DNA from: CAYGBW01 sp964348185
Lineage (GTDB): Bacteria; Desulfobacterota; BSN033; WVXP01
Length of the DNA: 32,146 bases
Direction: 5' to 3'
NCBI GenBank assembly: GCA_964348185.1
Contig: CAYGBW010000089.1
Span: 1-32,146, forward strand
Every line of letters begins with the position of its first letter. Position 1 is the first letter of the stretch. Under the pieces are notes generated by a model. That model was not told the origin of the DNA and did no database searches. It saw only the letters and a list, made by a program, of their open reading frames with translations. The position numbers and the translations under genes were made by a program. Of this stretch, positions 14,752-22,995 are shown piece after piece.

Positions 14752-15138
14752 CTACCGAGGATGCAAAGGTGACCCCAGGGATTCTTCGATGGCTCCGAAG
14801 AGATCATCGATAAGAAAAGGCTTGGCAACGACCTGACAAGCGTAGCCTTCCTCAAGGGCTTTTTGGACGTATGGGCTCATGGGGTCTGCGGTGATCAGGA
14901 CAATGTTGGCACCTGGATCGTATTCCTTGATCTCCCTGCTCGAGTGGTACCCGTCCATGACCGGCATTTCGAGATCCATGAGGACGATGTTGGGCCTGCT
15001 CTCCTTATATTTTTCGATCCCTTTATGACCGTCCACTGCAACCTGGATGTCCTGATATCCTCTGCGCTCGAGCAAATCCGTGAGCAACTGGGAGACTTGA
15101 TCATCATCTTCGACAACCAGGATGCTTTCATCTTTCAT
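14752..15138 (-). CDS. Single-domain response regulator (CheY-like)
   Basis: A 128-residue receiver domain without an output domain. The acidic pocket is EDDD at about 10-13, the phospho-acceptor is D55 in IVLMDLEMP, the switch Thr is in VLITAD and the conserved Lys is in VVAKPF. It lies 54 nt downstream of the PpiC lipoprotein gene on the same strand and could be co-transcribed with it. Its kinase could be the one at 22970-24694 or 28758-31562, but nothing in the sequence fixes the partner. Confidence 0.88.
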   Translation of the reverse strand: MKDESILVVEDDDQVSQLLTDLLERRGYQDIQVAVDGHKGIEKYKESRPNIVLMDLEMPVMDGYHSSREIKEYDPGANIVLITADPMSPYVQKALEEGYACQVVAKPFLIDDLFGAIEESLGSPLHPR

Positions 15139-15192
15139 GGTTTTTCCTCCCTGGATCCCCCAATTCCCCTCTGATATTAGCGATCCTGTTTA

Positions 15193-17211
15193 TTAAGATC
15201 CCCTGATTTTCTGGGAATCCCCGGTCTCGGCTGACCCCTCGGCCAAGACTTCTTCTAGGGTCTGCTCATAAACGACGAATCCATCAGATTTCAAAAGGTC
15301 ATCCTCCCACTTCTCCATGACCGTATGATGTTCCTTGGCCTGGAGGTCCGTTTTAACCACCTCTCTGATTTCTTCAAAGGGAATCTCTTTTCTCTTCTCC
15401 ATCTCCCTGATCTGGACGATGTAATAGTCCCCGCCAAATTCAAAGACCTTGCTGATTTCTCCTGGCCTTAGTGCGAAAATCTCTTTATGGAATCCGTGGA
15501 AGAGCATGTAATCCACAGCGTTTCGACATTCAGACACGTCCAACTCCAGGCGGCCGCCTTTTGAGGCCGTGTCCTCGTCCTCGGAGTATTTTCGGGCAAC
15601 CTCGGCGAAGTCGGCTCCCTTTTTGAACGAAAAGAAAGACGGCTTCAGCTCTCGGTATGCCTTCATCGCCTTTTCAGAGGCCCTTTTCTTCTCCTCTTCT
15701 TTCTTGCCCCCTCGCGTCACGATGATACCGATCTTTGCTTTGGCAGGGTACTGATACTCTTTCTTGTTCTTTCGATAGTAATCTTCGACCATCTCGTCAG
15801 TGATGTGGATCAGTTCTTCCATCTCCTCCCCATGAAAAATGGGGTAGAGGTTGGCCATGGTCAGGAATTCTATGTCCTGTTGATGCTCTACATGAATCAT
15901 CTGGTTATAGGTATCCTCCACGATCAGTTCCTTGTCGATCATTCGGTCGACGATCTTTTTCTGCTCTTCGAATTCGTTATGGGCGAAGTCACAGAGCTGG
16001 GGAGGCTGTCCCTTCTGCTCCTCCCTGTCCATCCCCTCCATATGATGACACTCATGGGATGGGGTGTTTTGGGTGTACTCCTTGACGAAATCACCAATCG
16101 TGTAGGGTTTTCCGTTGATCGTGAAAAGAATCCTGTCGCTGTTTTCCTTGAGATACTCTTCCCCTTTTTGCCACCGGTATTCCCTCTCCAGCGGATCGCG
16201 GATCTGCTCATAGGGCTTGAAATGGCCGGGTTGTTTCTCCAGAACCTTGAGGATGTAAAAGGAGTCTCCTGATTTGAAAACCTCGCTGATCTCGCCTACG
16301 TCCAGGGAAAAAGCTGCCCTGTCGAAGTCCGATCCATTGCTCCCTCTGGCAATCCACCTGGGTTCCACTGATTCCTCGATATCGCTTGAGTAGCTCTGGG
16401 CAACCCTTTGGAAAGTAGCCCCCGATCTCAACTCTATCGAGGCATCCTGTGCCATCTGTTCTGCCGTCTCTTCTGCCGAGCACTCGGGGCAATCCTGTTT
16501 TTCTTTATCGATTTTGATCCGGATCTGTTCCACCCTGACCCTTTCAGGAACGCGATATTCATGGGCATGGAGGCCTTCTTTATGCCTCTGGTAGAAGTCT
16601 CTCAGTTCGTCTTCGGTGACCTTAACCCTCAACACGTCGAAATCTGCTGTGATCGAGGCCTCCCGACGAAGCTTTTCGACGTGATCCTTGGCAACCTGCT
16701 CGACCTCCTTGGCAATTCTGGGGTGGATTTTCTGATGGAGCCGGGTGAGCCTTTCAAACCGCTCGGATAGGGGATACCCTTCCAACACTCTTTTCTGGTA
16801 TTCATAGCTCTCCCTCAGATCCTGATGGGCTTCACTGGCGTTGAGGATTTCCTCATGGAACTTCATGTGGAGAAAGGACATATTCAGGTTGTCCGTTAGC
16901 TTGCCCAATTTCTCTCTCAGATTCTCACGAAGGTCGATTTTTTTCTCTTTGATGGCCTTGGCGATGACCACGGGTAACACCATTTCCTTGACCAACTTTC
17001 GGCTTCCCTCGATCCCCTCATAGCGACCCTTGCAGCAGGGCATGAGGCCATCAAACCTCGCTTTCAGCTGGTCCTTGGAAATCGTACCCCCATTGAAGGA
17101 GGCAACGACGTTGGGGGCGGGGGGACCAGAGCCAACGTCCCCCCGGCCACATCCCAAACCCACCAGGACAGGCAGAACGACAAGAGGAATCAATAACCCC
17201 TTCTGATTCAT
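15193..17211 (-). CDS. Lipoprotein with two PpiC-type prolyl isomerase domains
   Basis: A 672-residue protein starting at the ATG at 17211 (MNQKGLLIPLVVLPVLVGLG, lipobox cysteine at 21). A SurA/PrsA-like helical N-terminal part precedes two parvulin (PpiC) domains. The first contains ERVRVEQIRIKID, a CPEC pair and SYSSDIEESVEPRWIARGS. The second contains KAKIGIIVTRGGK and ARKYSEDEDTASKGGRLELD. It would fold or guard outer-membrane or periplasmic proteins while anchored in a membrane. A HECHHMEG segment between the domains may bind metal. It begins 20 nt after the HflK gene upstream, so the operon couples a periplasmic chaperone with HflKC. Confidence 0.88.
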   Translation of the reverse strand: MNQKGLLIPLVVLPVLVGLGCGRGDVGSGPPAPNVVASFNGGTISKDQLKARFDGLMPCCKGRYEGIEGSRKLVKEMVLPVVIAKAIKEKKIDLRENLREKLGKLTDNLNMSFLHMKFHEEILNASEAHQDLRESYEYQKRVLEGYPLSERFERLTRLHQKIHPRIAKEVEQVAKDHVEKLRREASITADFDVLRVKVTEDELRDFYQRHKEGLHAHEYRVPERVRVEQIRIKIDKEKQDCPECSAEETAEQMAQDASIELRSGATFQRVAQSYSSDIEESVEPRWIARGSNGSDFDRAAFSLDVGEISEVFKSGDSFYILKVLEKQPGHFKPYEQIRDPLEREYRWQKGEEYLKENSDRILFTINGKPYTIGDFVKEYTQNTPSHECHHMEGMDREEQKGQPPQLCDFAHNEFEEQKKIVDRMIDKELIVEDTYNQMIHVEHQQDIEFLTMANLYPIFHGEEMEELIHITDEMVEDYYRKNKKEYQYPAKAKIGIIVTRGGKKEEEKKRASEKAMKAYRELKPSFFSFKKGADFAEVARKYSEDEDTASKGGRLELDVSECRNAVDYMLFHGFHKEIFALRPGEISKVFEFGGDYYIVQIREMEKRKEIPFEEIREVVKTDLQAKEHHTVMEKWEDDLLKSDGFVVYEQTLEEVLAEGSAETGDSQKIRGS

Positions 17212-17230
17212 TTCGATACCCCCCATGGTT

Positions 17231-18490
17231 CTATTTCACAAACTTGAGGTTAACCCGTTCCTTTTTTGAGTCGATCACAAACTTTTTGCTTTTGGCGAGG
17301 ATCTTTTCTATCGTCTCCAGGTAGAGCCGATATTCGGTGACCTGTTTTGCCCTTTCATATTCCCTGAGCATGGTTGAGAACTTCTCCGCGTCCCCGCGAG
17401 CCTGATTGATGACCTCTTCCCGGTAACCCGCGGCCGAGCTGATCATCTTGTGGGCTTCCCCCCTGGCCTCTGGGATAACGCTATTCCAGTATCCCTGAGC
17501 TTTGTTTATCTTCTCTTCCCTTTCCTCTTTTGCACTGGCTACATCCCGGAAGGCCTGGGCGACCGCCTTCGGTGGGTTGACCTCATGGAGATTGACGTTG
17601 ACGATGTGGAGTCCCGCGCCGTATCCATCCAGCATTTGCTGGACCTTGTGAGCGATCCGCTTCTGAATCTGGGATTTAGCGACAGTAAGGAGATCATCCA
17701 CCATCATTCCTCCAAAAATCTCGGTGACCGCTTCGCGGGTAGCGTCGGGAACCAGAGAATCGGGGGAGTTTACATTGAAGAGGTAGTCGGATGCGTCCTT
17801 CACACGGTACTGGATATTCATCCTGATCTCGATGATATTCTCATCACCCGTCAAGAACTGGTTTTTTGCTGAGGCCGGGTCTGGGCCAGGTTCTGTGGAA
17901 CCCATAGAGGTCATCGACGAAGCGCCATGGCCTGCGTGCCCACCGTGTCCTTCCGCCGTCGATGGAGATCTCTTCTTGGGGAACAGAAGGGGCTCTCGAG
18001 AGACAGACCCTCCCACATCGACCCTGCGAATTTCCATGACATTCACCTTTTCAATCGCCTCAAAAGGCCATGGGAGGCGATAGTGAAGTCCCTCCGTGAT
18101 CTCCCCGCGAACCTCTTTGCCGAATACTCTTGCCACCGCCTCTTCACCCGGTTTGACCGTGTAAAGGCCTGATAAGAGATAGACGGCAAGGAGCACCCCA
18201 AGAAGGATGTATCCCAGCCAACCCTTTTGTAAAGGGATATGGCTGAATGCGCCCTTTATATCATCCATCGGGCCAACGTCCCCCTTCTGGGCGAAAATGT
18301 GGGCGTAACCCCTTTTTGCTTTTCTCCCGAGACTTCCGAGGATCAGAAGAATCCTTTGCACCGCCCCTCGCAGAAATCCCATCCAACGGGACCATGAGGA
18401 CCCTTGGGTCTCCGTCTTCTTCCCCTCACCTGGGAGCTTCTCGGGGGTTGCAGAGACTTCAGTCGATCGGTCTTTTCTTTCCATCTTCAT
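17231..18490 (-). CDS. hflK: HflK-like SPFH protein with His-rich insert
   Basis: A 419-residue protein. A charged cytoplasmic N-terminus of about 90 residues is followed by one helix (about 92-110, LGYILLGVLLAVYLLSGLY). The SPFH/band-7 domain then begins VKPGEEAVARVFGKEVRG, and a coiled-coil tail ends the protein. HflK and HflC surround the FtsH protease and modulate its activity on membrane proteins. A His/Gly/Ser/Met-rich insert at about 179-197 (HGGHAGHG and following) interrupts the SPFH domain and is not typical; it could bind metal or be a loop in the cage. The order HflC then HflK is reversed from the usual hflK-hflC. Confidence 0.88.
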   Translation of the reverse strand: MKMERKDRSTEVSATPEKLPGEGKKTETQGSSWSRWMGFLRGAVQRILLILGSLGRKAKRGYAHIFAQKGDVGPMDDIKGAFSHIPLQKGWLGYILLGVLLAVYLLSGLYTVKPGEEAVARVFGKEVRGEITEGLHYRLPWPFEAIEKVNVMEIRRVDVGGSVSREPLLFPKKRSPSTAEGHGGHAGHGASSMTSMGSTEPGPDPASAKNQFLTGDENIIEIRMNIQYRVKDASDYLFNVNSPDSLVPDATREAVTEIFGGMMVDDLLTVAKSQIQKRIAHKVQQMLDGYGAGLHIVNVNLHEVNPPKAVAQAFRDVASAKEEREEKINKAQGYWNSVIPEARGEAHKMISSAAGYREEVINQARGDAEKFSTMLREYERAKQVTEYRLYLETIEKILAKSKKFVIDSKKERVNLKFVK

Positions 18491-18498
18491 TCCCCTCT

Positions 18499-19434
18499 CT
18501 ACCTATCTTCATCCTTCCGAGCTGCCAGGGATTCTGGTTCCCCCGAGAATTTCAACAGATCGGGGCGAGACGTGTTGATGAATTTGAGAAGCTCAGAATC
18601 AGCTGTCAGGACGACGGTGGTTTTCCCGTCTATGAACTTCTCGTAGGACTCGAGGGTCCTGATGAGTTCATAGAACTTGATATCCCTTTCATAGGCCTCC
18701 GCATAGGTCTTGATGGCAATGGCCTCACCCTCTCCCTTTATCTTCTGGGCCCTTTCATAGGCCTCGGAAAGGATGATCTGCTTCTGTTTGTCCGCATCCG
18801 CCCTGATTTTCAGGGCCTTTTCGGTTCCCTCTGAGCGGTATCCCTTTGCGATTCTCTCACGCTCGGCCTTCATTCTTCTGAAGACGCTCAGTTTGTTCCT
18901 CTCCGGGAAATTGAGCAGGGTGACCTTCACATCTGCGATTTCGATTCCGTAGTCCTCCGCCTTCTGGGAGATCTCTTCCTGCACCTCAAGCATCATCTGA
19001 CCAAACTTGATGCGCTGAGGCTCTGTGGAGATAAGAGAGGAAAGGTCGTATTTTCCAAGGCCGATTCCGAGCTCCGAAGACATGATGTCTGCCAGCCTCG
19101 TTTCGGCTCCTATCCTGTTCTTAACCGTTCTCATATACTTGATGGGGTCATCGATCTTCCAAACAGCATAACCGTCCACCATGACATTCTTCTTGTCTTC
19201 TGTGAGGTATTCCGTTTCGCCCATCTCATAGGTAATCAGCCTATTGTTGTAGCGATGGATGCTCTGTATCGGATCGGGCCATTTCAGCTTCAATCCCGCC
19301 TCTTTAATCGCTTTTATGGGGTCGCCGAATTGGGTGACGACGACATACTCCCGCTCGTCGACCTGAAAAAAGATCAGCCCACTCGCGACAATCACCAGAA
19401 AGGTGATGACGATCATCAAGATTTTCCTTTTCAT
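18499..19434 (-). CDS. hflC: HflC-like SPFH protein
   Basis: A 311-residue protein with an N-terminal signal-anchor helix (about 5-23) and an SPFH domain starting DEREYVVVTQFGDPIKAIKE. It carries the conserved HflC features ETRLADIMSSELG and FRRMKAERERIAKGYRSEG, then a long Ala/Glu/Lys-rich helical region. It forms the HflKC cage with one or both HflK-like neighbours. The genes before and after are both HflK-like and lie 8-15 nt away, so three SPFH proteins are made from one operon. Confidence 0.92.
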   Translation of the reverse strand: MKRKILMIVITFLVIVASGLIFFQVDEREYVVVTQFGDPIKAIKEAGLKLKWPDPIQSIHRYNNRLITYEMGETEYLTEDKKNVMVDGYAVWKIDDPIKYMRTVKNRIGAETRLADIMSSELGIGLGKYDLSSLISTEPQRIKFGQMMLEVQEEISQKAEDYGIEIADVKVTLLNFPERNKLSVFRRMKAERERIAKGYRSEGTEKALKIRADADKQKQIILSEAYERAQKIKGEGEAIAIKTYAEAYERDIKFYELIRTLESYEKFIDGKTTVVLTADSELLKFINTSRPDLLKFSGEPESLAARKDEDR

Positions 19435-19449
19435 CTCTCTACCTCCTCT

Positions 19450-20988
19450 TCATTCAATGATGGTTTTTTTCACCTCTTCCCCAAAGAACCAGAGGTCCAT
19501 GACCCCTTGTTTGACCTCGGGGTTGATGAGGATCTTTTCCACCTGGGGCAGGGCCTTCTCCATCGTCTCGAGATGGAGCCTCGTTTCCGTGACCTCCTTT
19601 GCCCTCTCATGCTCCTCGTGTTTTTTGAGAAAACGAGAAGCCTCTCCCAGGGCATAATTGGCTCGCTCGGCGCGGAACCCTTCAGCCTCCATGACGATCT
19701 GCTCCGCGTTTCCCCGTGCTTCGGGTATGATGGTGTTCCGGTAGCCATAGGCTTCGTTGATATAGGTTTCCTTGTCCTCCCTCGCACTGGCCACATCCCG
19801 GAAGGCCTCCATCACCTCGGCTGGCGGGTCGGCCTGAAGCAGCTGAACCCCGACGACACGGATGCCAGAATCCCAACCGTCGAGGGACGATTGGCTAAGA
19901 ACCTTGGTCTTCTCCAAAACATGCGATTTTGTTGTGGTCAATACAGAATCAATCTTCATCTCTCCCACGACCTGTCTCAGAGCAGACCTTGTTGCATCCC
20001 TGACGAGTTTTTCAGGGTCCTCCGGGTTAAACAGGAAATCCGATGCATCCTTGACCTGATAGTGGGCGGCAACGTTCACCTTAATCAGATTCTCATCGCC
20101 GGTTAACATCAGGAAAGCCCCTGTCTCCAATTTCCTGATGTCATCGGCCTTCACCCGGTCTACCGCGTCGATGGGCCATGGGATCCGGTAATGGATACCA
20201 GGCGGTATCTCTTTCCCGACCTTTTGACCGAACCGTCTGACGATCCCCCTCTCGTTCCACGGGATGGTGTAGAATCCCGTCGAAACATAGGCGAGCAAGA
20301 CGACCGATGCGAGGGTGATCACGACTTTGGGCCGTCCCAGCTTTAGACTGCCCTCTTCGATGTGACAGGAATAATCAGGCGACACCTTTTTGGAGGTGAG
20401 AGAAACCAATGCCCTGCTGAACAACCGGAGTCCCGTCTGAAGGACAAACAGGGTGACCACCACGGCTGCGAGCATATCCAGGTTGGTGAATCCCACCAGG
20501 TAGCCAGCCAATCCAATGATGACGGCGATCTCCATGACCACATGGATCCTGCAGTGGTATCCATCTGCAACCAGACTGGGGGAGTGGGTTGCCTGTCCCA
20601 CGTAAATCTTAAACCTTGACATCAAGTAGCAGATGGTCGCCCCCAAAATAGCCCCCAGAGTGACGAGGGGGACATTGCTCAGCATCGGGACGTGGGGCCG
20701 GGTTATCATGATGAACATCTTGTAAGCGAGATAAAAGACGAAAAGGGAAATCAGAAGGGCCACCCCATTTTCGATCTGACTGATTCCCCGGGTAAACCGA
20801 CTCTCCTCCCTCCTAGACAGGATCAACCCGACGAACACAGCCAGGGAGACAAACAGCCCTTGGACCGAGTGCCATCCACTCATTTGGAGGGCCATGCTCC
20901 CTGAAATCCCGGCCAGGAAGAACTTCAGAGCCACCAGAAAGACGTTTGCCCCAATGGCGATCAATAGGGCCTTTTCTTTTCTTCCCAT
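19450..20988 (-). CDS. CDF-transporter-like membrane domain fused to an HflK SPFH domain
   Basis: A 512-residue fusion. Residues 1-200 hold about six helices resembling a cation diffusion facilitator: EKALLIAIGANVFLVALKFF, GSMALQMSGWHSVQG and SPSLVADGYHCRIHV. After one more helix (about 222-240), an SPFH domain begins IPWNERGIVRRFGQKVGKEI and continues to a coiled coil, as in HflK. In canonical CDF proteins helix 2 has D-x2-H-x3-D; here it is S37-x2-H40-x3-G44. Helix 5 keeps D142 and H145 but has H149 instead of the last Asp. The transport site is therefore altered, and the domain may sense or scaffold rather than export. It heads the HflC-HflK-PpiC operon. Confidence 0.85.
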   Translation of the reverse strand: MGRKEKALLIAIGANVFLVALKFFLAGISGSMALQMSGWHSVQGLFVSLAVFVGLILSRREESRFTRGISQIENGVALLISLFVFYLAYKMFIMITRPHVPMLSNVPLVTLGAILGATICYLMSRFKIYVGQATHSPSLVADGYHCRIHVVMEIAVIIGLAGYLVGFTNLDMLAAVVVTLFVLQTGLRLFSRALVSLTSKKVSPDYSCHIEEGSLKLGRPKVVITLASVVLLAYVSTGFYTIPWNERGIVRRFGQKVGKEIPPGIHYRIPWPIDAVDRVKADDIRKLETGAFLMLTGDENLIKVNVAAHYQVKDASDFLFNPEDPEKLVRDATRSALRQVVGEMKIDSVLTTTKSHVLEKTKVLSQSSLDGWDSGIRVVGVQLLQADPPAEVMEAFRDVASAREDKETYINEAYGYRNTIIPEARGNAEQIVMEAEGFRAERANYALGEASRFLKKHEEHERAKEVTETRLHLETMEKALPQVEKILINPEVKQGVMDLWFFGEEVKKTIIE

Positions 20989-21101
20989 AAGAGCCTCCTA
21001 CAATATGCTTACAGAATCGTTACGCCAAAACCGCAAAACCCAAAATCTAGACAGAGGAGGGATATGAAAATCCTAATGGTCGATCCAATGATCAGAGGGA
21101 T

Positions 21102-21383
21102 TTAGGAAGAGAAACGGGGAGGCCTAAAAAAGGGGGATATGCGTCCCTCCGGCAGGGAGCTGATCACGACCAGGAGGGACAAAACCACGACGGGGAGGAT
21201 GAATGAAGCCAGCAGCCCAAAGTCCTGGTAGCTGAAAGAATGGGGGGAGACCAAGCAAGAGAAATGCTTGAGAATATCGACGTTCCCATGGTGTGAGGGA
21301 CAGAGAGAGGAACACAGTGGAACATAGAGGACACCGGCTGACAAAATCGCCATGAAGATGAAGAACAGAGGTCTCTTTTTCAT
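21102..21383 (-). CDS. Small Cys/His membrane protein ending in FRPPR (copy A)
   Basis: A 93-residue protein with an N-terminal helix or signal peptide (about 5-22), then C24, C28, H31, H32, H40, C43 and H48 (C-x3-C), a second helix at about 55-76, and the C-terminal ISPFFRPPRFSS. Length, topology, C-x3-C motif and the FRPPR ending match the protein at 14357-14644. An AGGA ribosome site precedes the ATG and a sigma-54-like promoter lies about 55 nt upstream. It is the first gene after the sigma-54 activator and lies 113 nt before the CDF-HflK fusion, probably in the same transcript. Function unknown; metal or thiol chemistry in the periplasm is plausible. Confidence 0.7.
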   Translation of the reverse strand: MKKRPLFFIFMAILSAGVLYVPLCSSLCPSHHGNVDILKHFSCLVSPHSFSYQDFGLLASFILPVVVLSLLVVISSLPEGRISPFFRPPRFSS

Positions 21384-21435
21384 GAGGATCCTACTCCCTG
21401 TCAGCTCAGAGTCGCATCGTCGAACGAGAGGCCTT

Positions 21436-21452
21436 TACAAGTTTCATACCAA
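21436..21452 (-). promoter_or_regulatory. Sigma-54-like promoter of the FRPPR/HflKC operon
   Basis: On the minus strand TTGGTATGAAACTTGTA fits YTGGCAYGN4TTGCW, with the GG-N10-G spacing intact. The two deviations are T for C in GGCA and T for C in TTGC. Transcription would begin near 21424, about 40 nt before the ATG of FRPPR copy A. A sigma-54 activator is encoded immediately upstream. Confidence 0.5.
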
Positions 21453-21624
21453 CCCTTTCAACCGGGAAGGACAACTACCGGGCTTGCCGTGTAAAGGGAT
21501 GAAATCATAGCCACTTTTTGAATCTATTTTAGCCCAAAGGTCTTTCAATCAGTCTTGGGACATGCCTGACGGTGTAAAATTTTTTTGCGTTTTCTGTCAT
21601 CCTATTGGGAAAACTGAAGAGTTT

Positions 21625-22995
21625 TTATACACCTCTCTTCTCCTCTGTGATCCCATATTCCTTCAACTTGTTCTGAAGGGTCTTTCGACTGATTCCCAAG
21701 ATTCGTGCGGTTTGTGTCCGATTCCCCTCGGTATCGGCCAGGGTCTGAATGATGATCTCCCTCTCCACCTCCTTCAATGGCATCCCCAAGGGGGCAGATA
21801 CCATGGGATGACCCCCGTTTCGTGCCCCCTGAACGGGTGGGGGAAGATTCTCTGGCAATACACTTTCACTCCGGCATAGAAGAACCGCTCTTTCAACGGC
21901 GTTCTCCAACTCGCGAATATTCCCTGGCCAGTCATACCGCATCATCGTGTCCATGGTCTTGGGCAAAAACCCCTTAACCGGGTTTTTGCTTTTTTCCTTG
22001 TACCGTCTAAAAAAGTGCTCTGCCAAAAGGGGGATATCCTCCTTTCTCTCCCTGAGGAGGGGGAGACGGATCGGTACCACGTTGAGCCGATAGAAGAGAT
22101 CTTCCCTGAACCTTCCTTCTTTCACTTCAACTTCAAGATACTTGTTGGTCGCTGCAATCAAGCGAATGTCCACCTGAATGGTCTTGGTGCTTCCCAAGAG
22201 TTCAAATTCCCTCTCCTGGAGGACACGGAGGAGCTTTACCTGGGTGGCCGCACTCATTTCACCGACCTCGTCGAGGAATAGGGTCCCCCTATCTGCCAAC
22301 TGGAATCGACCGACTTTCCGAGTGAGGGCTCCTGTGAAGGCTCCCCGTTCATGGCCGAAGAGCTCGCTCTCCAAAAGGGTCTCGGGTAGAGCCGCGCAGC
22401 TGACCTTGATGAAGGGCTTCTGAGCTCTGGGACTGTTTTGATGGATGGCATTGGCAACCAGCTCCTTGCCCGTTCCGCTCTCGCCGTAAATCAGGACTGT
22501 GGCATCACTCGGAGCGATCAGGGAGAGGGTCTCAAACAGCTCTCTCATTGGCCTGCTCTTGCCGATGATTCTGGAAAAATCGAACCGGTTGGCGAGGCGC
22601 TCTTTGAGGAGAACGTTTTCCTCGTGGAGATGGTAATGGTCCAGCGCTTTTTGGACAAGGATTTTGAGCTCCTCGATATCCAAGGGTTTGGTCAGATAAT
22701 CGTAAGCCCCTGACTTGAGTGCCTCCACGGCGGTCTGTACGGAGGCGTAAGCGGTCATCATGACGACAGGAAGGGATGGGCTGATCTTCTTTATCTCTCT
22801 CATGGCTTCGATGCCGTCCATGTCGGTCATGCGGATATCCATCAGGATGAGGTCAAAGGGTTCATTCTCGACGGCCCTGATCGCTGAAACACCATCATCC
22901 GCCTCGGAAACGCCATAGCCCTCCCTACCTAGGACGGCTCTCAGCATGGTCCGATGGCCCTGCTCATCATCAACCACCAGTATCTTCTCTTTCAT
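21625..22995 (-). CDS. NtrC-family sigma-54-dependent response regulator
   Basis: A 456-residue protein with the start set at the ATG at 22995 (MKEKILVVDDEQGHRTMLRA); the longer frame to 23073 lies inside the kinase gene. The receiver domain (1-120) has phospho-acceptor D53 in LMDIRM. The AAA+ domain (about 140-375) has Walker A GESGTGKE and the sigma-54 contact loop GAFTGA. A Fis-type helix-turn-helix (NRTQTARILGISRKTLQNKL) ends the protein. It overlaps the kinase gene by 26 nt, so the pair is translated together. It probably activates the sigma-54-like promoter just downstream, and perhaps the one at 25933. Confidence 0.95.
   Translation of the reverse strand: MKEKILVVDDEQGHRTMLRAVLGREGYGVSEADDGVSAIRAVENEPFDLILMDIRMTDMDGIEAMREIKKISPSLPVVMMTAYASVQTAVEALKSGAYDYLTKPLDIEELKILVQKALDHYHLHEENVLLKERLANRFDFSRIIGKSRPMRELFETLSLIAPSDATVLIYGESGTGKELVANAIHQNSPRAQKPFIKVSCAALPETLLESELFGHERGAFTGALTRKVGRFQLADRGTLFLDEVGEMSAATQVKLLRVLQEREFELLGSTKTIQVDIRLIAATNKYLEVEVKEGRFREDLFYRLNVVPIRLPLLRERKEDIPLLAEHFFRRYKEKSKNPVKGFLPKTMDTMMRYDWPGNIRELENAVERAVLLCRSESVLPENLPPPVQGARNGGHPMVSAPLGMPLKEVEREIIIQTLADTEGNRTQTARILGISRKTLQNKLKEYGITEEKRGV

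Noticed and set aside
21055..21104. Short plus-strand frame MKILMVDPMIRGI after a purine-rich stretch, resembling a receiver start
   Set aside because: Only 13 codons, with the AGGAGG sequence too close to the ATG; the resemblance to response regulators is probably chance.
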